From Pseudocercospora fijiensis CIRAD86 (lineage: Eukaryota > Ascomycota > Dothideomycetes > Mycosphaerellales > Mycosphaerellaceae): a DNA stretch of 64,000 nucleotides. Under the pieces are notes generated by a model. The model ran no database searches. It was not told where the DNA came from and saw only the letters and a list, made by a program, of their open reading frames with translations. Within the stretch, counting starts at the first letter, position 1; each line of letters starts with the position of its first letter. The translations under genes were made by a program, and so were the position numbers. Positions 1 through 12,257 of this stretch are shown piece by piece. The stretch is from NCBI RefSeq assembly GCF_000340215.1, contig NW_006921532.1, forward strand, positions 1,007,126-1,071,125, given 5' to 3'.

Positions 1-189
1 TACGACTCTAGATACGCCTTTACCGGCTAGCGCTGCTCCGAGCGGCTAGGGAAAAGCTTAAACCTTATATATAGTCGCTTATAAGGTTTATTCGTTCTAA
101 AACTAAGAGTATCTACTACTACCTTCCCTTTCTCTAGCTCGGCTATAGAGAAAGAGTTAGTCTGCTAGCCTTTCGTAGTAGAAACGTTA

Positions 190-3100
190 ATAGGAAATTA
201 AAAGAAATTATTAAAAACTATAGCTCTTATTAACAACGGCGTAACCGGCTACTCGTTTATAGATTACGACTATACGAGAGAGCTCGGCTTAACGTTCTAA
301 GACCTTACGTACGCTCGGGAGTTAGAAATGTTTAACGGTACGACCGCGGCCGCCGGTAAGGTAACCTAGATCTACTACTTATCTATTACTATCGGCCCGT
401 ATACCGAATATATTATGTTTTTCCTTACGAAACTCCCGAAGACTTACCCTGTTATTCTTAGTCTTCCTTAGCTTAAAAAGCACAACCCGGTTATCGACTA
501 GGCCTCCGAGTCTCTATCCTTTATAAGTAAGCATTACGCTAAGCACTACTTTAACGAATCTAGTTCTACCTCCGATACTCCCCGAGATCGTACCGTATTC
601 GCTATTAGCGCGGCTGCCTTCTCGCGTCTTACCCGCGACAAACGCACTTAGATCTTTGCTATAATAATATAGGATATCGAGAAGGCTATCCGAAAGTTCG
701 ACGAAGAACTAACGGATCTAAGAACGAAACTACCGAAGGAGTATTAGCACCGACTCTACTAGTTTTCGAAGAAGAACGCCGATATTCTGCTACCGTACCG
801 GCTAGGTGTCGACTACAAAATCGAGCTAATCGACGGTAAGCCGCCGCCGTACGGCTCTCTCTACTCGATATCTCGAGATAAGCTCCTCGTACTAAAGAAA
901 TACCTAGAAAACAACCTACAAAAGGGCTTTATCTGCCCTAGTTCCTCCGAAGTAGCCGTACTAGTTATATTTGCCCGGAAACCCGGCGGAGGTCTCCGTT
1001 TCTACGTAGACTACCGGGGCCTTAACGCGTTAACGAAAAAGAACCGCTACCTAATCCCTCTTATAAACGAAACGCTCGAACGCCTTTCGAAGGCTCGCTA
1101 GTTTACTAAGCTCGACGTAATCGCCGCCTTTAACGCAATCCGTATTACCGAGGGAGACGAATAGTTAATAGCCTTCCGAACCCGTTACAGCCTTTTTAAA
1201 TACCTAGTCTTGCCGTTCGGGCTCTACAACGGACCTAGTACGTTCTAATTATATATTAACGATACGCTTAAAGAATTCCTAGACGCCTTCGTCTCGGCGT
1301 ATATAGACGATATCCTAATTTATAGTAAAACGAAAGCGGAATACTACGAATATATCGAAAAGATACTTAAGAAACTCGTAGAAGCTAGACTATATATCGA
1401 CATCGATAAGTGCGAATTCTATAAGTAAGAGGTGAAATTCCTCGGCCTTATTATCTCTTTAGAAGGTATTCGAATAGATCCCGGCAAGATCGAAGCCGTT
1501 CTAAACTAGGGAGTGCTACGAAACGTAAAAGAAGTCTAGGGCTTCCTCGGTTTTGCTAACTTCTACCGGAGATTTATACGGAATTTTAGCGGAATCGCCT
1601 ATCTACTTACAGCACTTACGCGGAAAGACATTAAATTTAAATAGTTACCGGCCTATTAAGAAGCCTTCGACTAGTTACGGCAAAGTTTTACGACTATACC
1701 GATCCTATAGTACTTCGACTTCGATAAAGAAACGCGCTTAGAAACCGATGCTTCCGACGGTATAACTAGCGCCGTTCTCCTTTAACGAACGACCCCGGAA
1801 GATACATAGCTACCCGTAGCCTACCTCTCTAAGAAAATGTCCTCCGCGGAATGCAATTACGATATCTACGATAAGGAGCTCCTCGTAATCGTTAAGGCTT
1901 TCGAAGAATAGCGTCCGGAACTTAAAGGTTCTAAGTTACCGATTTAGGTTAGCTCGGATTATAAGAACCTTATCTACTTTCTTAAAAGCAAAATCCTTAG
2001 CCGTAGGTAGGTACGCTAGAGTAAGTTTCTTTCCCGGTTTAACTTCGTTATTTAGTATACGCCCGGTAAAGCAAACTTATAGGCCGACGTACTTACGAGG
2101 CGTAATAGAGACTTGCCTTTAGATCGAGGTCCGCAGCGTAAAGAACAGTCTATCCTTAAGGAGTATAACCTTAGCTAGGAACTATACGAGCTCCTCGGAG
2201 ACGACTTTACCGGCCTAGAGCCTCTCGTAGCATCCTTTATACTAATAGCTGCTCCCGCCTTTCTCGGAGATAATAATAGCTTAGACGACGAAGATATAAG
2301 TTTAGAAAGCTTAGATAGCGACTAGGAAAGCGAAGAGGAAGTATAGGACCTCCTCGAACCTACCTAGCTTGAATAGCAGCTTACGATAGCATACGCCGAA
2401 GACGCTTTTACTAAAGGTCTAATTCAAGCTTTATAGAACGAGGAGCAGTTATACGAGAATGTTTCTCTCTCGAAGTACGAGCTCCGTAGAACTCTACCGC
2501 GAGTACCTTATACAATATTTAGAAATACCCTCTACGTCCCGGATTTCGAAGATTTACGCGACTAGATTATACGTTCCGCTTACAACCCTCTCGGAATAGC
2601 ATATCCCGGTCGAGCTAAGATATTGTCTTAGCTCCGGAAGTAGTACTACTAGCCTAATCTATACCGAGATGTCGACCGATTCGTTAAGAACTGCGTAGTA
2701 TACCGTAGAGCGAAAGCAGACACGCGTAAGCCGTAAGGGCTACTAAAACCTCTTAAAGTCCCTCTACGACTATAGTAATACATTTCAATAGATTTTATTA
2801 TAGGCCTACCGAAAGGATCCGACTTTGACGGCCTCTAGTTTTAAAATATACTAGTCGTAGTTTGCCGCCTTACGAAACGCAAGAAGGTATTAAATACCCG
2901 CAGCCTAACCGCAAAGAATACGGCTTAGGTCTTCTACTAGGACGTATAGAAAGATATAGGCCTACCTAAATTAATTGTATCTAATCGCGGCCCGAATTTC
3001 GTTGCCCGTTTCTAGAAGCGCCTCTACGAACGATTGAAAATTTAAGCGCGCCTTTTAACGGCTTACTACCCGCAGACCGACGGGCAAACCGAATAGGCTA

Positions 3101-3640
3101 ATACGTAGATCGAGTAAATTATTAGGTACTTCTATAATTACTACTAAAACGACTAGCTAAGATTAACGCCTTCTATTAAATTTACTATTAACAATTAGGA
3201 GTCGGCTACAACTTAGACTACGCCGTTCTACGCCTCTACTAGATTTCACCCTCGAACCGGTATAGAACTAATAGAGATCGAACTAGAGCCCCCGGCAAAC
3301 GATCCGGAAAGAGACGCCGATACCTTCGCTTTTTAAATAGCCTAGACCTACTAAGAGCTCTAGGACGAGATAAGGTATACCTAAGAAGTATACGAGCACT
3401 ACGCTAATTAGCGTAGACGCGCCGCGCTAGATTACTAGGTCGGAGATTACGTCTACCTTAACTTACGATATATTAGAACTAACCGACCTTCGAAAAAGCT
3501 CGACTAGAAAAATCTAGGACCCTTCCGAATTGTAAAGAAAATCGGTATACACGTATACGAACTAGATCTCCTAGAAAATCTTAATATTTACCCGGTTAAA
3601 TACGTTGTTAACCTAAGAACCGCCGGAGAAATCGCGGACC
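190..3640 (+). pseudogene. pol polyprotein relic of element A (protease-RT-RNase H-integrase)
   Basis: The frame holds the reverse transcriptase active site YIDDILIYS at about 1300-1326, intact. The protease core is altered: the Asp-Ser/Thr-Gly site reads as Asn-Asn-Gly near 231-239, explained in part by TpG to TpA. In the integrase the usual SDRG motif reads SNRG (about 2978-2990), so the second catalytic Asp is lost by the same change. Stops are TAG or TAA where Trp or Gln are expected. The N-terminal gag part is outside the window or unrecognisable in the first 200 bases. It is certainly non-functional; family assignment rests on motif order. Confidence 0.85.
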
Positions 3641-4067
3641 CCGAAGACATCCCGCCGATACCGGAAGCTACCGAGGCTACCGATTAGGCCGAAGACGAGC
3701 CGGAATCTGCCTTAGGCATAGTGCGGGCGATTATCGGATAGAGCTTTAGTAATACAAACTTCGGAAATCTCAACCCTCCTAGGCCGTAGGGAGAGGTACA
3801 ATAGGAGGGGTACTTAGACGAGGATACGACCTAGGAACCTCTACGCTATATTATCTTCGCCCGCAAAGTAATCGAGGAATTCCTACGAGACTATACCGAC
3901 TATACGATAATAGAAGGAGCTGTCCCGGAATATTTTCTCCGAGAAGCGTACGAATAGAATTTAGATTAAGGTCTCCGACCCGAACTAGGACAAGAATACT
4001 AGCACCTATTATATACGGACCTCCTTTAGCGTCGTAGGAACTCTACGTAGAACGAGGGGGGGGCTAC

Positions 4068-4762
4068 TGTTATAGTAGCTGCCTAGAAAGCACCGACAAG
4101 TCCTACAAGCTAGCCGCTATACTATAAAGTAATGTCGGATTTAAGTTGCCTTAGTAGTAGGGGCCCCTAGCGAAGCAGGTCGCCTAGTTAGCCTAGGTTG
4201 CCTAGGTCGCCTAAGACGCCTAGGTCGCCTAAGACGCCCGGGTCGCCTAGTTAGCCGCCTATTTAGCCGTATAACGTAACATCTTAGGGACTCCCGCGGA
4301 GGCCGTATATAGTAGAACAATACGTTATATATTAATATACGAACGACGGGACTATACTAAACTACGCGTATATATATACGGACGATAGCAAGCGAGATAT
4401 ATAGAGTCGTAGGACAGATCCGAGTAGTAGGAAGGAACCGGAAGGCAGGGAAGAGCTAGGAGAAACATATTTACTTAAGAGCGGTTAAACGAGTTCGTAT
4501 ACGCGCGCTACGCTAGTTAGCTAGGAGACAAAGGCGCTGCGAGATAGCGGACAAGTAGGACATACGTACTTACGCTTACGCGTCGGACGCGCTAGACGGC
4601 CGTAGGGCGGAATACTAAGGAAGGGGCTCTCCCTCTAAGGCACCCTTCTTCCTTTCTTTATAGTTCGTCTTATATAGATAGTAGCTATATTGATTTAGTA
4701 CTCCCTTTAGTTTAGTTTAAAGTTTTGTGCACATTCTTACTGCTTAGCTACTAACCCTTACA
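4068..4762 (+). repeat. probable 3' LTR of element A
   Basis: The segment starts TGTTATAG directly after the polypurine tract and ends CCTTACA, giving the TG...CA ends expected of an LTR about 695 bp long. The 5' partner is outside the window, so the borders are inferred. It contains a GTCGCCTAG-like tandem array. Confidence 0.5.
4178..4260 (+). repeat. degenerate 9-10 bp tandem array inside LTR of element A
   Basis: About eight copies of a GTCGCCTAG/GACGCCTAG-like unit stand head to tail. Differences between units are mostly A/G and C/T, consistent with RIP acting on an older array. The function is unknown. Confidence 0.7.
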
Positions 4763-5179
4763 AAAACAAGATAGCAGCTGTAATCTATATACTATAGTAA
4801 GGGCCTAATAAGAAGCATTTTACTAATATAGGCGCGAAGTATATAAGTAAAGGTATTATAAGGGCGCCGTATATAGTTAATCCGAAACGAGTTACCCTAG
4901 CTAAGAAGGGCAATCCCTAGCTATAGCTTAATAACCTTAACCGTTAACTAGCTTTAATTAAGGACGACTAATACGACTTACCTATTCTTTATAAGGCTAT
5001 CTCGGTCCGTATAGACGGACATATATATAAGGGAATCGTTTAGTATATAAAATAGTAGCGTGCACTGCTTAAATACGAGATTGCTAGAGATATAAGTTGC
5101 TATAGTTTTACTATAGATGCCTAAGGCATTAACTTTCCGGCTTTCTTCCTAACTTTAAATTTCTATAATAACCGCTAAT
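4763..5179 (+). pseudogene. MULE transposase relic, upstream part (interrupted by element B)
   Basis: A frame interrupted only by TAG/TAA runs up to position 5179. If element B and one CTAAT copy are removed, it continues in the same frame at 12263. The continuation holds the Mutator-like transposase features described for 12258-13560, so this stretch is read as the N-terminal region of the same transposase. On its own it has no motif I can name. Its left end is unclear because it abuts the LTR of element A. Confidence 0.55.
5175..5179 (+). repeat. target-site duplication CTAAT, left copy
   Basis: CTAAT directly precedes the 5' LTR of element B and is repeated exactly at 12258-12262 after the 3' LTR. 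Five base pairs is the usual length for Ty3/gypsy integration. Confidence 0.9.
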
Positions 5180-5376
5180 TATTAGGACTAAAGAGGTTAT
5201 ACGTGATTAGTATGTAACCGGGCTCGAGTAAAGCTAGGGTCTCGATGCCTTAGGCAGGGCTTGGCGCTTAGTAGTAGGCTAACTTACCTACCTTCCTCCC
5301 TCCCCTTCTAGCTCCTTATCGAATACTACTCGTACCTACTACCACCCTATCTACCTGCTAACATACCCTTCTCATA
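5180..5376 (+). repeat. 5' LTR of element B
   Basis: 197 bp, colinear with 12061-12257 without any gap; nine mismatches, all C/T or G/A. This copy keeps several TG and CA dinucleotides lost in the other copy and the reverse, so both were mutated independently. Confidence 0.93.
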
Positions 5377-5634
5377 TAGTATTCGATCTACCCTCTAAGG
5401 GTAGTAGCTAGATAGTCCTTATTTCAAGCTTTTAGCGGTATAGCTACGAATAAAGACTAATCTAACTATATTGCGCCCGAAGAACGGGACCTATACGTAC
5501 TATTCTATCGAAACAACCGTACTAATTATTAAGCAAGGCCTTCTATACGGCCTATTATACTAAGTCAAGCATACTAGGCCGATATCTACTAATTCCGCTA
5601 TATTCGTATCTTAGGGGCTAACAATATATTATTA

Positions 5635-6996
5635 GTGTCGCCCCTTATAATAGCCGGTTTATTACGAAACAACAACCGTGCTGCCGCTAGCAGCGCTAGC
5701 AATAACAACGCTAGTAGCACAGTTCCCGCTAAAGTGCCTACTAAAGTACCTACTAAAGTGCCTCCTGCCGAAGAGCCTACTATAGGACCTACTAAAGAAG
5801 AACCTGTAATCCTAGGTAATAATCTAGAATTGCCTGTTAACGATATTCTTAACAACATTGTCAATCGTCGATATAGCTAACTAGCCTTTAGCCCCTAGCT
5901 AGTAGCGAGACTTTAGGAAGCTACTTAAAACAGGCTTACTGCCCTATATTAAGAACAACAGCTAAAGGATAATCTCCTCGAGATTCGCCGCCTATAGGAA
6001 GCCCTAACAACTAATGCTAAGCTAACGATAACAAGTCCTCCTCTACCCGTCCCTACTTAAAAGAAGGATGCTAAACTTAAGGACTGTACCGTATTTAACG
6101 GCTCTAGTCGAAAGCAATACAACGATTACATACGTAATTGTAAGCTTAACTAGCGAAACGCACTAAGGGCCCTTCTAGATAACTACTTACTAGTCGTCTA
6201 TACTATATAATATATTAATAGAGATCTAAAACGCACCTAGGATAACTATTTCGACTCCCTTACTAACTAGACCGCTGTTTAGTAGCAGACCTATAAGACT
6301 ATTATACTAGACACCCTTAGAAACCCTATACTAAGGCAACAACATGCTTAGGACTAGTACCTTCGAGCTAAACAAAAGACTAATTAATCGGCTCGTTTAT
6401 TTAAGGCCTATTTAAAGACCCTCGAGGACGATCTCCCGGCTAAGACTAATTCTATATAGATCTCTAAGATACGCCTAAAACTTAGGTAGGAGCTTATCCT
6501 TAAATTGGACCGCCGTCGTGTATTCGAATAGGCCAATCTAACGCGCATTTAATTCATAGTCGAAGTAGAAACAGCCGAACGGGCTGTTTAGCTCTAATAA
6601 CGACTAGAATCGAGGATCCGACTAGCTAGTACTAACCGCGGCAATCGTAGTAGCCGCGGAGGAAACCAAGGTTCCTACTATAACAACAATGCTAACAATA
6701 GGAACAGTAACGACCGTAGAAGAGGCCGTAGCCGACGGCTATATAGAGGAGGCCGCGACAGGGGCCGTAGAAGGGGCTCGTATCCCTATAATGCTAACCG
6801 CTCTGCTAATAATAACAACAGCTACGGCAGTCTACTAACCGGGTTAAAGTGCTTTAACTGTAATAGTACTAGCTATCTACTAGGCTAATGCGACAAACCT
6901 AAGGATTAGGCCCGAATCGACCGTACTGCCGCTAAGTACCGTAAGCACCTTTTAGCCGCTAATGCTACCCCTGTCGGTCCTTCGAAAAAAGAGTAA
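5635..6996 (+). pseudogene. gag relic of element B
   Basis: Frame 1 is open from 5635 to 5880 (Ala/Asn/Pro-rich, repeats of the PTKVP type) and continues through TAG/TAA stops to a retroviral-type zinc knuckle at about 6847-6893. The knuckle spacing is C-x2-C-x4-[Y]-x4-C; the His position is Tyr, which CAC to TAC explains. An Arg/Gly/Asn-rich stretch precedes the knuckle. The frame ends at TAA 6994-6996, just after an A6 run. The first Met at 5635 may not be the original start because RIP removes ATG. Confidence 0.75.
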
Positions 6997-9900
6997 GCGC
7001 CGCACTAACTGTTAGCCTTGTACGGCGTAAGACTATCGACATTGTGCTAGCTATTATACGTACCTGTCTCGTATCGGACTCGTATAGCAACAATTATAGA
7101 ACTAAGGTTACGCTAGACCTAGGAAATTCAGTTAGTGCCCTTATTAGCTATCGCCTAGCTAAGCAATTAGACCTTCGATAACTGCCTAGGACTGACCTAC
7201 TAACCCTTACTTAGTTTAATAACGCTCGGCACTTAACCTACGGAGCCTACTATATCTATATAGCTCTAAAGGACGACCTCGGAAATGAACGCCTACTAAA
7301 CTTCACTGCCTACGCGGTAGATATAGATAGCCTCCTATCCGACATTGTTATTAGCAACCCTGTTCTTAAGTACTATACTATAGTTATAGACTTAGGTAGT
7401 TAATAATAGCGATTTGGAATCGCTAGGAAAGAGGACATTAAACACATCGACATTAGCGAGTGTCCTAATAATATTAGGGTCCTGTTTATTAGCAACCTAA
7501 CTCCCGCCTTAGCTAATCTAACTGCCGACCTGCTCGGTAGTAATAACGATAAACTAGTGCCCCCTAATGGTATAGATCCTAAACAGCTTAAGCGTATACT
7601 AGAACCTATTCGAGAGACCTATATTAATGTGTTTAAACACTACTTAGCATCGACATTGCCTATATTCAAAGAGACGGATTATAAGATTAATATTATAGAG
7701 GGCAAAGAGGTCCCTTTTAGACCCCTTTACAACCTTAGTAAACGAGAGCTTACTATATTGCGTAAGTACCTAGAGGAAAACCTAGCTAATAGCCGGATAC
7801 GGTACAGTAACAGCCCTGCTAGTGCCCCTATCCTGTTCGTACTAAAGAAGGATAGTAGCCTGCGCCTCTATGTCGATTATCGTAGGCTTAATGCTGCTAC
7901 TATTAAAGATCGCTATCTACTTCCTTTTATTAATAAGACCCTCGATCGCCTTTCTAGTGCTTACTACTATACTATATTAGATATTAAGGATGCATACTAT
8001 CGCATCCGCATCCGTAAGGGTAATAAATAGAAAACAGCCTTCCGTACCCGCTATAGCTATTTCGAGTATCTAGTTATACTATTTAGGCTAGCAAACGCCC
8101 CTATAACATTCTAGTCCTATATTAATCGGGCCCTATTAGGCCTATTAGATTACCTCTATATAGTTTACCTAGATGACATCCTAGTTTATACGCACTTACC
8201 TAACATTGTAGAATACTAGGCTATAGTACGAAAGGTCCTCGACCGCCTACGGGCCTATAGCCTATATTGCAAGCCTTCTAAATATACCTTTGCTACTAAG
8301 GAGGTGTCTTTCCTTAGCTTCCTCGTGTTAACTAAGGGTGTTAAGGCTAATCCTAATCGAATTAAGACTATTACTAAATAGCTAACACCTACTAGTATTA
8401 AAGAGCTTCAATTATTCCTAGGTTTTGCTAACTTCTACCGTCGATTTATCGAAGGTTACTCGCGGCACGTAATGCTACTAACGGAACTTACTAAAACTAA
8501 GGCTAATCTATCTAGAGAGTTCAAATAGACTAACAGAGCACAAGCCGCTTTTAACGGTCTAAAGTAGCGCTTCACTAAAGTCCCCTTATTACACTATTTC
8601 GTACTAAACAAGTAGATCCGAATTGAGACTAACGCTTTACAGTTCGCTATATCGGCTATTATATCCTAGCAATCAGATAATAACTATTACTAGCACCCGA
8701 TTACCTTCTTCTCGAGGAAGATAATCGATACTAAGCGTCGCTACGAGACCTACGAGCAAGAGCTCTTAGCTATTGTCGAGGCCTTTAAGCATTAGAGGCA
8801 TTACCTCGATAGGGCCTAATATACGATACAGGTCTATATAGACTATAACAACCTCCGTAGCATTACTAAGGTTACTAGAGTTATAGGTCGATAGGCTAGA
8901 TAGGCCGTCTACCTCGCTAGGTTTGATTTTAATATATTATATCGGCTAGGCGTAAGCAACCCTGCTAATAGCCTATCGAGGCGACCTAATTACGATAGCG
9001 GGACTTAGCAATCTATTAATTCATTGTTTCTAACCCTATAGCATAAGATTGCTATAGCCCGTATTATTAATAAGTACGCGTAGGATAAGCGGCTTACCGG
9101 ACTCCGCGACGGCTTAAAGTATGTTAATACTCTTACTATATTAATAGTGCGTATTAAGGCAAGGGCTAAGGATATAGATAGGAGAAGTTATAATAACTCT
9201 CTAGTCGATATCGCAATATATAGTAATAGCGATAGCACTAATGCAGTTAATCCGGCTACTAGTACTATTAGATGCATATAATACGTACCTCGTTTAATAG
9301 TAAGGGTACTATTAAATAACCTTGTAAATAGGGATAGTCAATCGTTTATAGATAAGCCGTTACGGGCTTAGCAGAGGGACGCCTTTGCTACTAAACGTAT
9401 AGACAAGCTTATAAGTAGGCGAAAGACTCGATCTAGTAAGAGTAACAATTAGTCGATCGATAATAAAGGTTATTTAAAGTTCAAGGGCAGATACTATGTC
9501 CCCGCTAAATATTCGATCCGATAAGAACTTCTTAAGCGACACTATAATAGTAAGCTTGCCGGTTACTATAGCATAGAGAGGTCGCACGAGCTACTATCGC
9601 GCATATACTACTAGCTAAATAGTAAGCGGGACATAAAGGACTACGTAAACACGTATACTGTATATTAACGAGTTAAGGCACTAAAGTATTAGCCTTTTAG
9701 CGAGTTGTCCTTATTGCTAATCCCTTATAAGCCATTTATAGAGCTTATAATAGATTTTATTATAGGTCTTCCCCCTACTAAGCGAAGAGGAAGCAAAGAC
9801 ATCTTTAACGCTATCCTAGTCGTTATAGACCGGTTTACTAAGGGCGCTCGATATATCCCGGCGCGCAAGGATTAGACTGCTATTAATATAGCAAAGGCGC

Positions 9901-10893
9901 TATAGACTAACATCTTCTATACCTATTAGGGGACCCCTAAAGGGATAGTCTCTAACCGAGGCTCGACATTTATATCTTATTATTAGAGTGAGATTTGCCT
10001 GCAGCTAAGACTCAAGCATCGCCTGTCTATAGCATTCTATCTATAAACAGATAGTTAAACCGAAAGGCAGAATGCTACGCTATAGCAGTACCTGCGCAGC
10101 TACATTAATAAGAACCCTAATAACTAGGTTAATCTCCTATAGCCTATAGAATTCGTATACAACAACAGTGTACACTTATCTACTAAGGTTTTACTATATA
10201 TAGCTATAATAGGCTAGAACGCCGCCTTACTATAAGACCTATTTACCTCGCTCAAGGCCGAGCGTAAGGAAAGGGAAGCGCGTTAAGTACTAATACCTAA
10301 GACGCTAGCGGCTATTAAGAGGGTTCAAAAGATGCGAGAAATTCACGCTATAATAGCTAACAAACTAGCAAAGGCCTAGGCCTATTAGAAGGCCTACTAT
10401 AACAAACACTATACGCTAATAACCTTCAAACAAGGCGATATAGTTATACTTAGTACGAAGAACCTCTATATCCGCAAACACCCGTTACCTAATAGCAAAA
10501 CACGCCCTAAACTAGTACTAAGGTATATTAGTCTATTCCGCATTCGAGAAGTTAAGGGCTCCTCCGCATAGGCCTATTAGTTATAGCTTCCTCCTTATTA
10601 TACTATCTATAACACCTTCTATGTATCCCTCCTTAAGCTATATTACCTACGCGAGGGGGATGAAGCCTTTACTAAATACGAAGACATACTAGCGGATAGT
10701 AAAGAGCTATAGTCTATAGAACGTATCCTAGATTATCGGACTAGGCGAGGCAAGAAGGAGTACCTCCTAAGATAGCAAGGCTATTTACCTAAATAGGACT
10801 CGTAGGAGGCCGAAGACTCGTTTAAGGATATAACTAAGTTGTTAGATAAGTATTAGACTAGTATAAAGAACAAGAAGAAGGCTAAGGGCCTAT
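6984..10893 (+). pseudogene. pol relic of element B with C-terminal chromodomain
   Basis: Pol lies in the -1 frame relative to gag and is open back to 6984. Protease DLGNS core is near 7116-7130. Reverse transcriptase begins about 7640 and is uninterrupted at 7557-8030; its active site YLDDILVY is at about 8167-8190. RNase H follows to about 8950. Integrase spans about 9540-10400, with the first core Asp kept (VVIDRFTK, about 9820) and the second changed to Asn (SNRG, about 9953). A chromodomain of the ERILDYR...YLLR.QGY type lies at about 10717-10830 and the frame ends at the TAA/TAG cluster near 10893. It is non-functional because of many RIP stops. Confidence 0.85.
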
Positions 10894-12060
10894 AATGTCG
10901 CCTAGGAACAATACTACCCCCGGGGTGCTATTAGCTAACTAATTAGAGGCTAGCAAACTAGGACAATAAGACTATACTAGGCGCGCTACGACGCGTCTAT
11001 TAATTAATCGCATGCTCTTTTAAGGACTCTACCTCTTTACTAACGCGCCCTATAGGTCCCCCTCTTGTTCCCTTATTCTATTAAGGCCTCGAGGCCTAGG
11101 CAATCGGCGAAGACGATATAGCCGGCGCGACTATATTAGTAATAGTGTTGCGGAGTGTGTTATTAGTCAAAGAAGGAAATCGAAAGCAAGGTAAAGTTGG
11201 CGCTAAGACGACTAGCGCTATTATTGTTAACATTACTTGCTATTATTGCTACGCCTACAGACACAACCTTACCTATACTACGAGCCTAAGGCACCCTTAA
11301 TCAAAACTTTGATTAAAGCCTTAAGCCTATTAAAGGTTTAATTAAAACTTTAAGGCTAAGTCAAAACTTTGACTAAGTTAAAAGATTAAGCGACTAATAG
11401 ACTAACTAAGGGCAAAACTATAGAGCTAAGCTAGCCGGGGTCGATCTTGCGGATAATAGGTTACTCCTTAATCTTTCCGATCCTTTAAGCGAGGCGAACC
11501 TCTACTACTATACTTACAATAGCCTTTACCTATAGAAACTAGAAGAACTAAGTTTTTTAAAAAGATATAATTAGTTAATACTTAAAGGCTACTAAACCTA
11601 ACTAATTTGGGCTAGCGAAACTACGATAGTAAATAATAGCCCTCGTAATAATAAGAACAACCCTCGGAACGGACAAACCCTCGGAGCGGACATTTCTAGG
11701 TCTATTAGAGTAGACGCAAAGAACTCGTACGACATTACTTAGAACGGAGGCAGTGCTGCAATACCTCGTACGTCTACCTATTATAGTAGGGAAGACGCGC
11801 TCGTATTATAATTAGTCGATAGCCCTTAATTCTTATAGATATATATTACTTTATAGTTTATTATATATAGAGATAGCGCAGTTAGAGTTGTACATTGTGT
11901 TGTTTAGAGGTAAAGTTTGATATAGTTACATAATCGGTAGTTATGCGTTCGATTTAGCGCGGACTAAGCGACTTATTAGACCTGCTAAGTTAGCAGTAAT
12001 AGAGGTTAAGGCTAGAACAAAGACCGGCTACGAGGGCGCGGCCTTTAGAAGGGAAGCGTA
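10894..12060 (+). other. 1.17-kb region of element B between pol and 3' LTR
   Basis: This stretch carries no domain I recognise. One frame from about 11172 to 11820 is interrupted only by TAG/TAA, begins with a Leu-rich hydrophobic segment, and later is Asn/Arg-rich. Because RIP also removes TGA-forming contexts, absence of TGA is weak evidence of coding. Three related units with inverted symmetry lie at 11297-11384. It could be an extra ORF, an untranslated region, or captured DNA. Confidence 0.4.
11297..11384 (+). repeat. three hairpin-forming units in element B
   Basis: Unit 1 is a 20-nt perfect palindrome with 9-bp arms around AC (11297-11316). Unit 3 has 7-bp arms around the same CAAAACTTTG core (11359-11374). 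Unit 2 between them is a decayed relative. They sit head to tail at about 30-bp spacing. Confidence 0.65.
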
Positions 12061-12257
12061 TATTAGGACTAAAGAGGTTACACGTAATTAGTATATAACC
12101 GGGCTCGAGTAAAGCTAGGGTCTCGATGCCTTAGGCAGGGCTTGGCGCTTAGCAGTAGGCTAACTTGCCTGCCTTCCTCCCTCCCCTTCTAGCTCCTTAT
12201 CGAATACTACTCGTACCTACTACTACCCTATCTACCTACTAACATACCCTTCTTATA
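12061..12257 (+). repeat. 3' LTR of element B
   Basis: 197 bp matching 5180-5376; followed at once by the right CTAAT duplication (12258-12262). Confidence 0.93.

Larger units (their letters stand above)
1..4762 (+). mobile_element. Ty3/gypsy LTR retrotransposon A, 5' truncated by window, RIP-degraded
   Basis: This is the 3' part of a Ty3/gypsy element whose 5' LTR and gag lie left of the window. Reading frame 1 with TAG/TAA stops passed over gives, in order, aspartic protease (about 190-560), reverse transcriptase (about 790-1500), RNase H (about 1690-2110), integrase (about 2470-3250) and a GPY/F-type integrase tail near 3500-3560. A G-rich polypurine tract (4055-4063) precedes a probable 3' LTR. 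CpA and TpG are nearly absent and CpG is kept, the mark of RIP. The element cannot make protein. I saw no convincing chromodomain in this copy, unlike element B. Confidence 0.85.
5180..12257 (+). mobile_element. Complete chromodomain Ty3/gypsy retrotransposon B, RIP-degraded
   Basis: A 7.08-kb element has matching 197-bp LTRs (5180-5376, 12061-12257) and perfect 5-bp CTAAT duplications. The order is LTR, gag with CCHC knuckle, protease, reverse transcriptase, RNase H, integrase, GPY/F-like module, chromodomain, a 1.17-kb region after pol, LTR. A C-terminal chromodomain places it among the chromoviruses. All nine differences between the LTRs are transitions in CpA/TpG context, so RIP hit the copy after insertion. 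It lies inside a MULE transposase relic in the same orientation. LTR ends read TA...TA where TG...CA is expected, as RIP would produce. Confidence 0.93.

Noticed and set aside
4178..4260. Tandem array considered as a CRISPR-like repeat
   Set aside because: Units are adjacent without unique spacers and lie in a fungal LTR.
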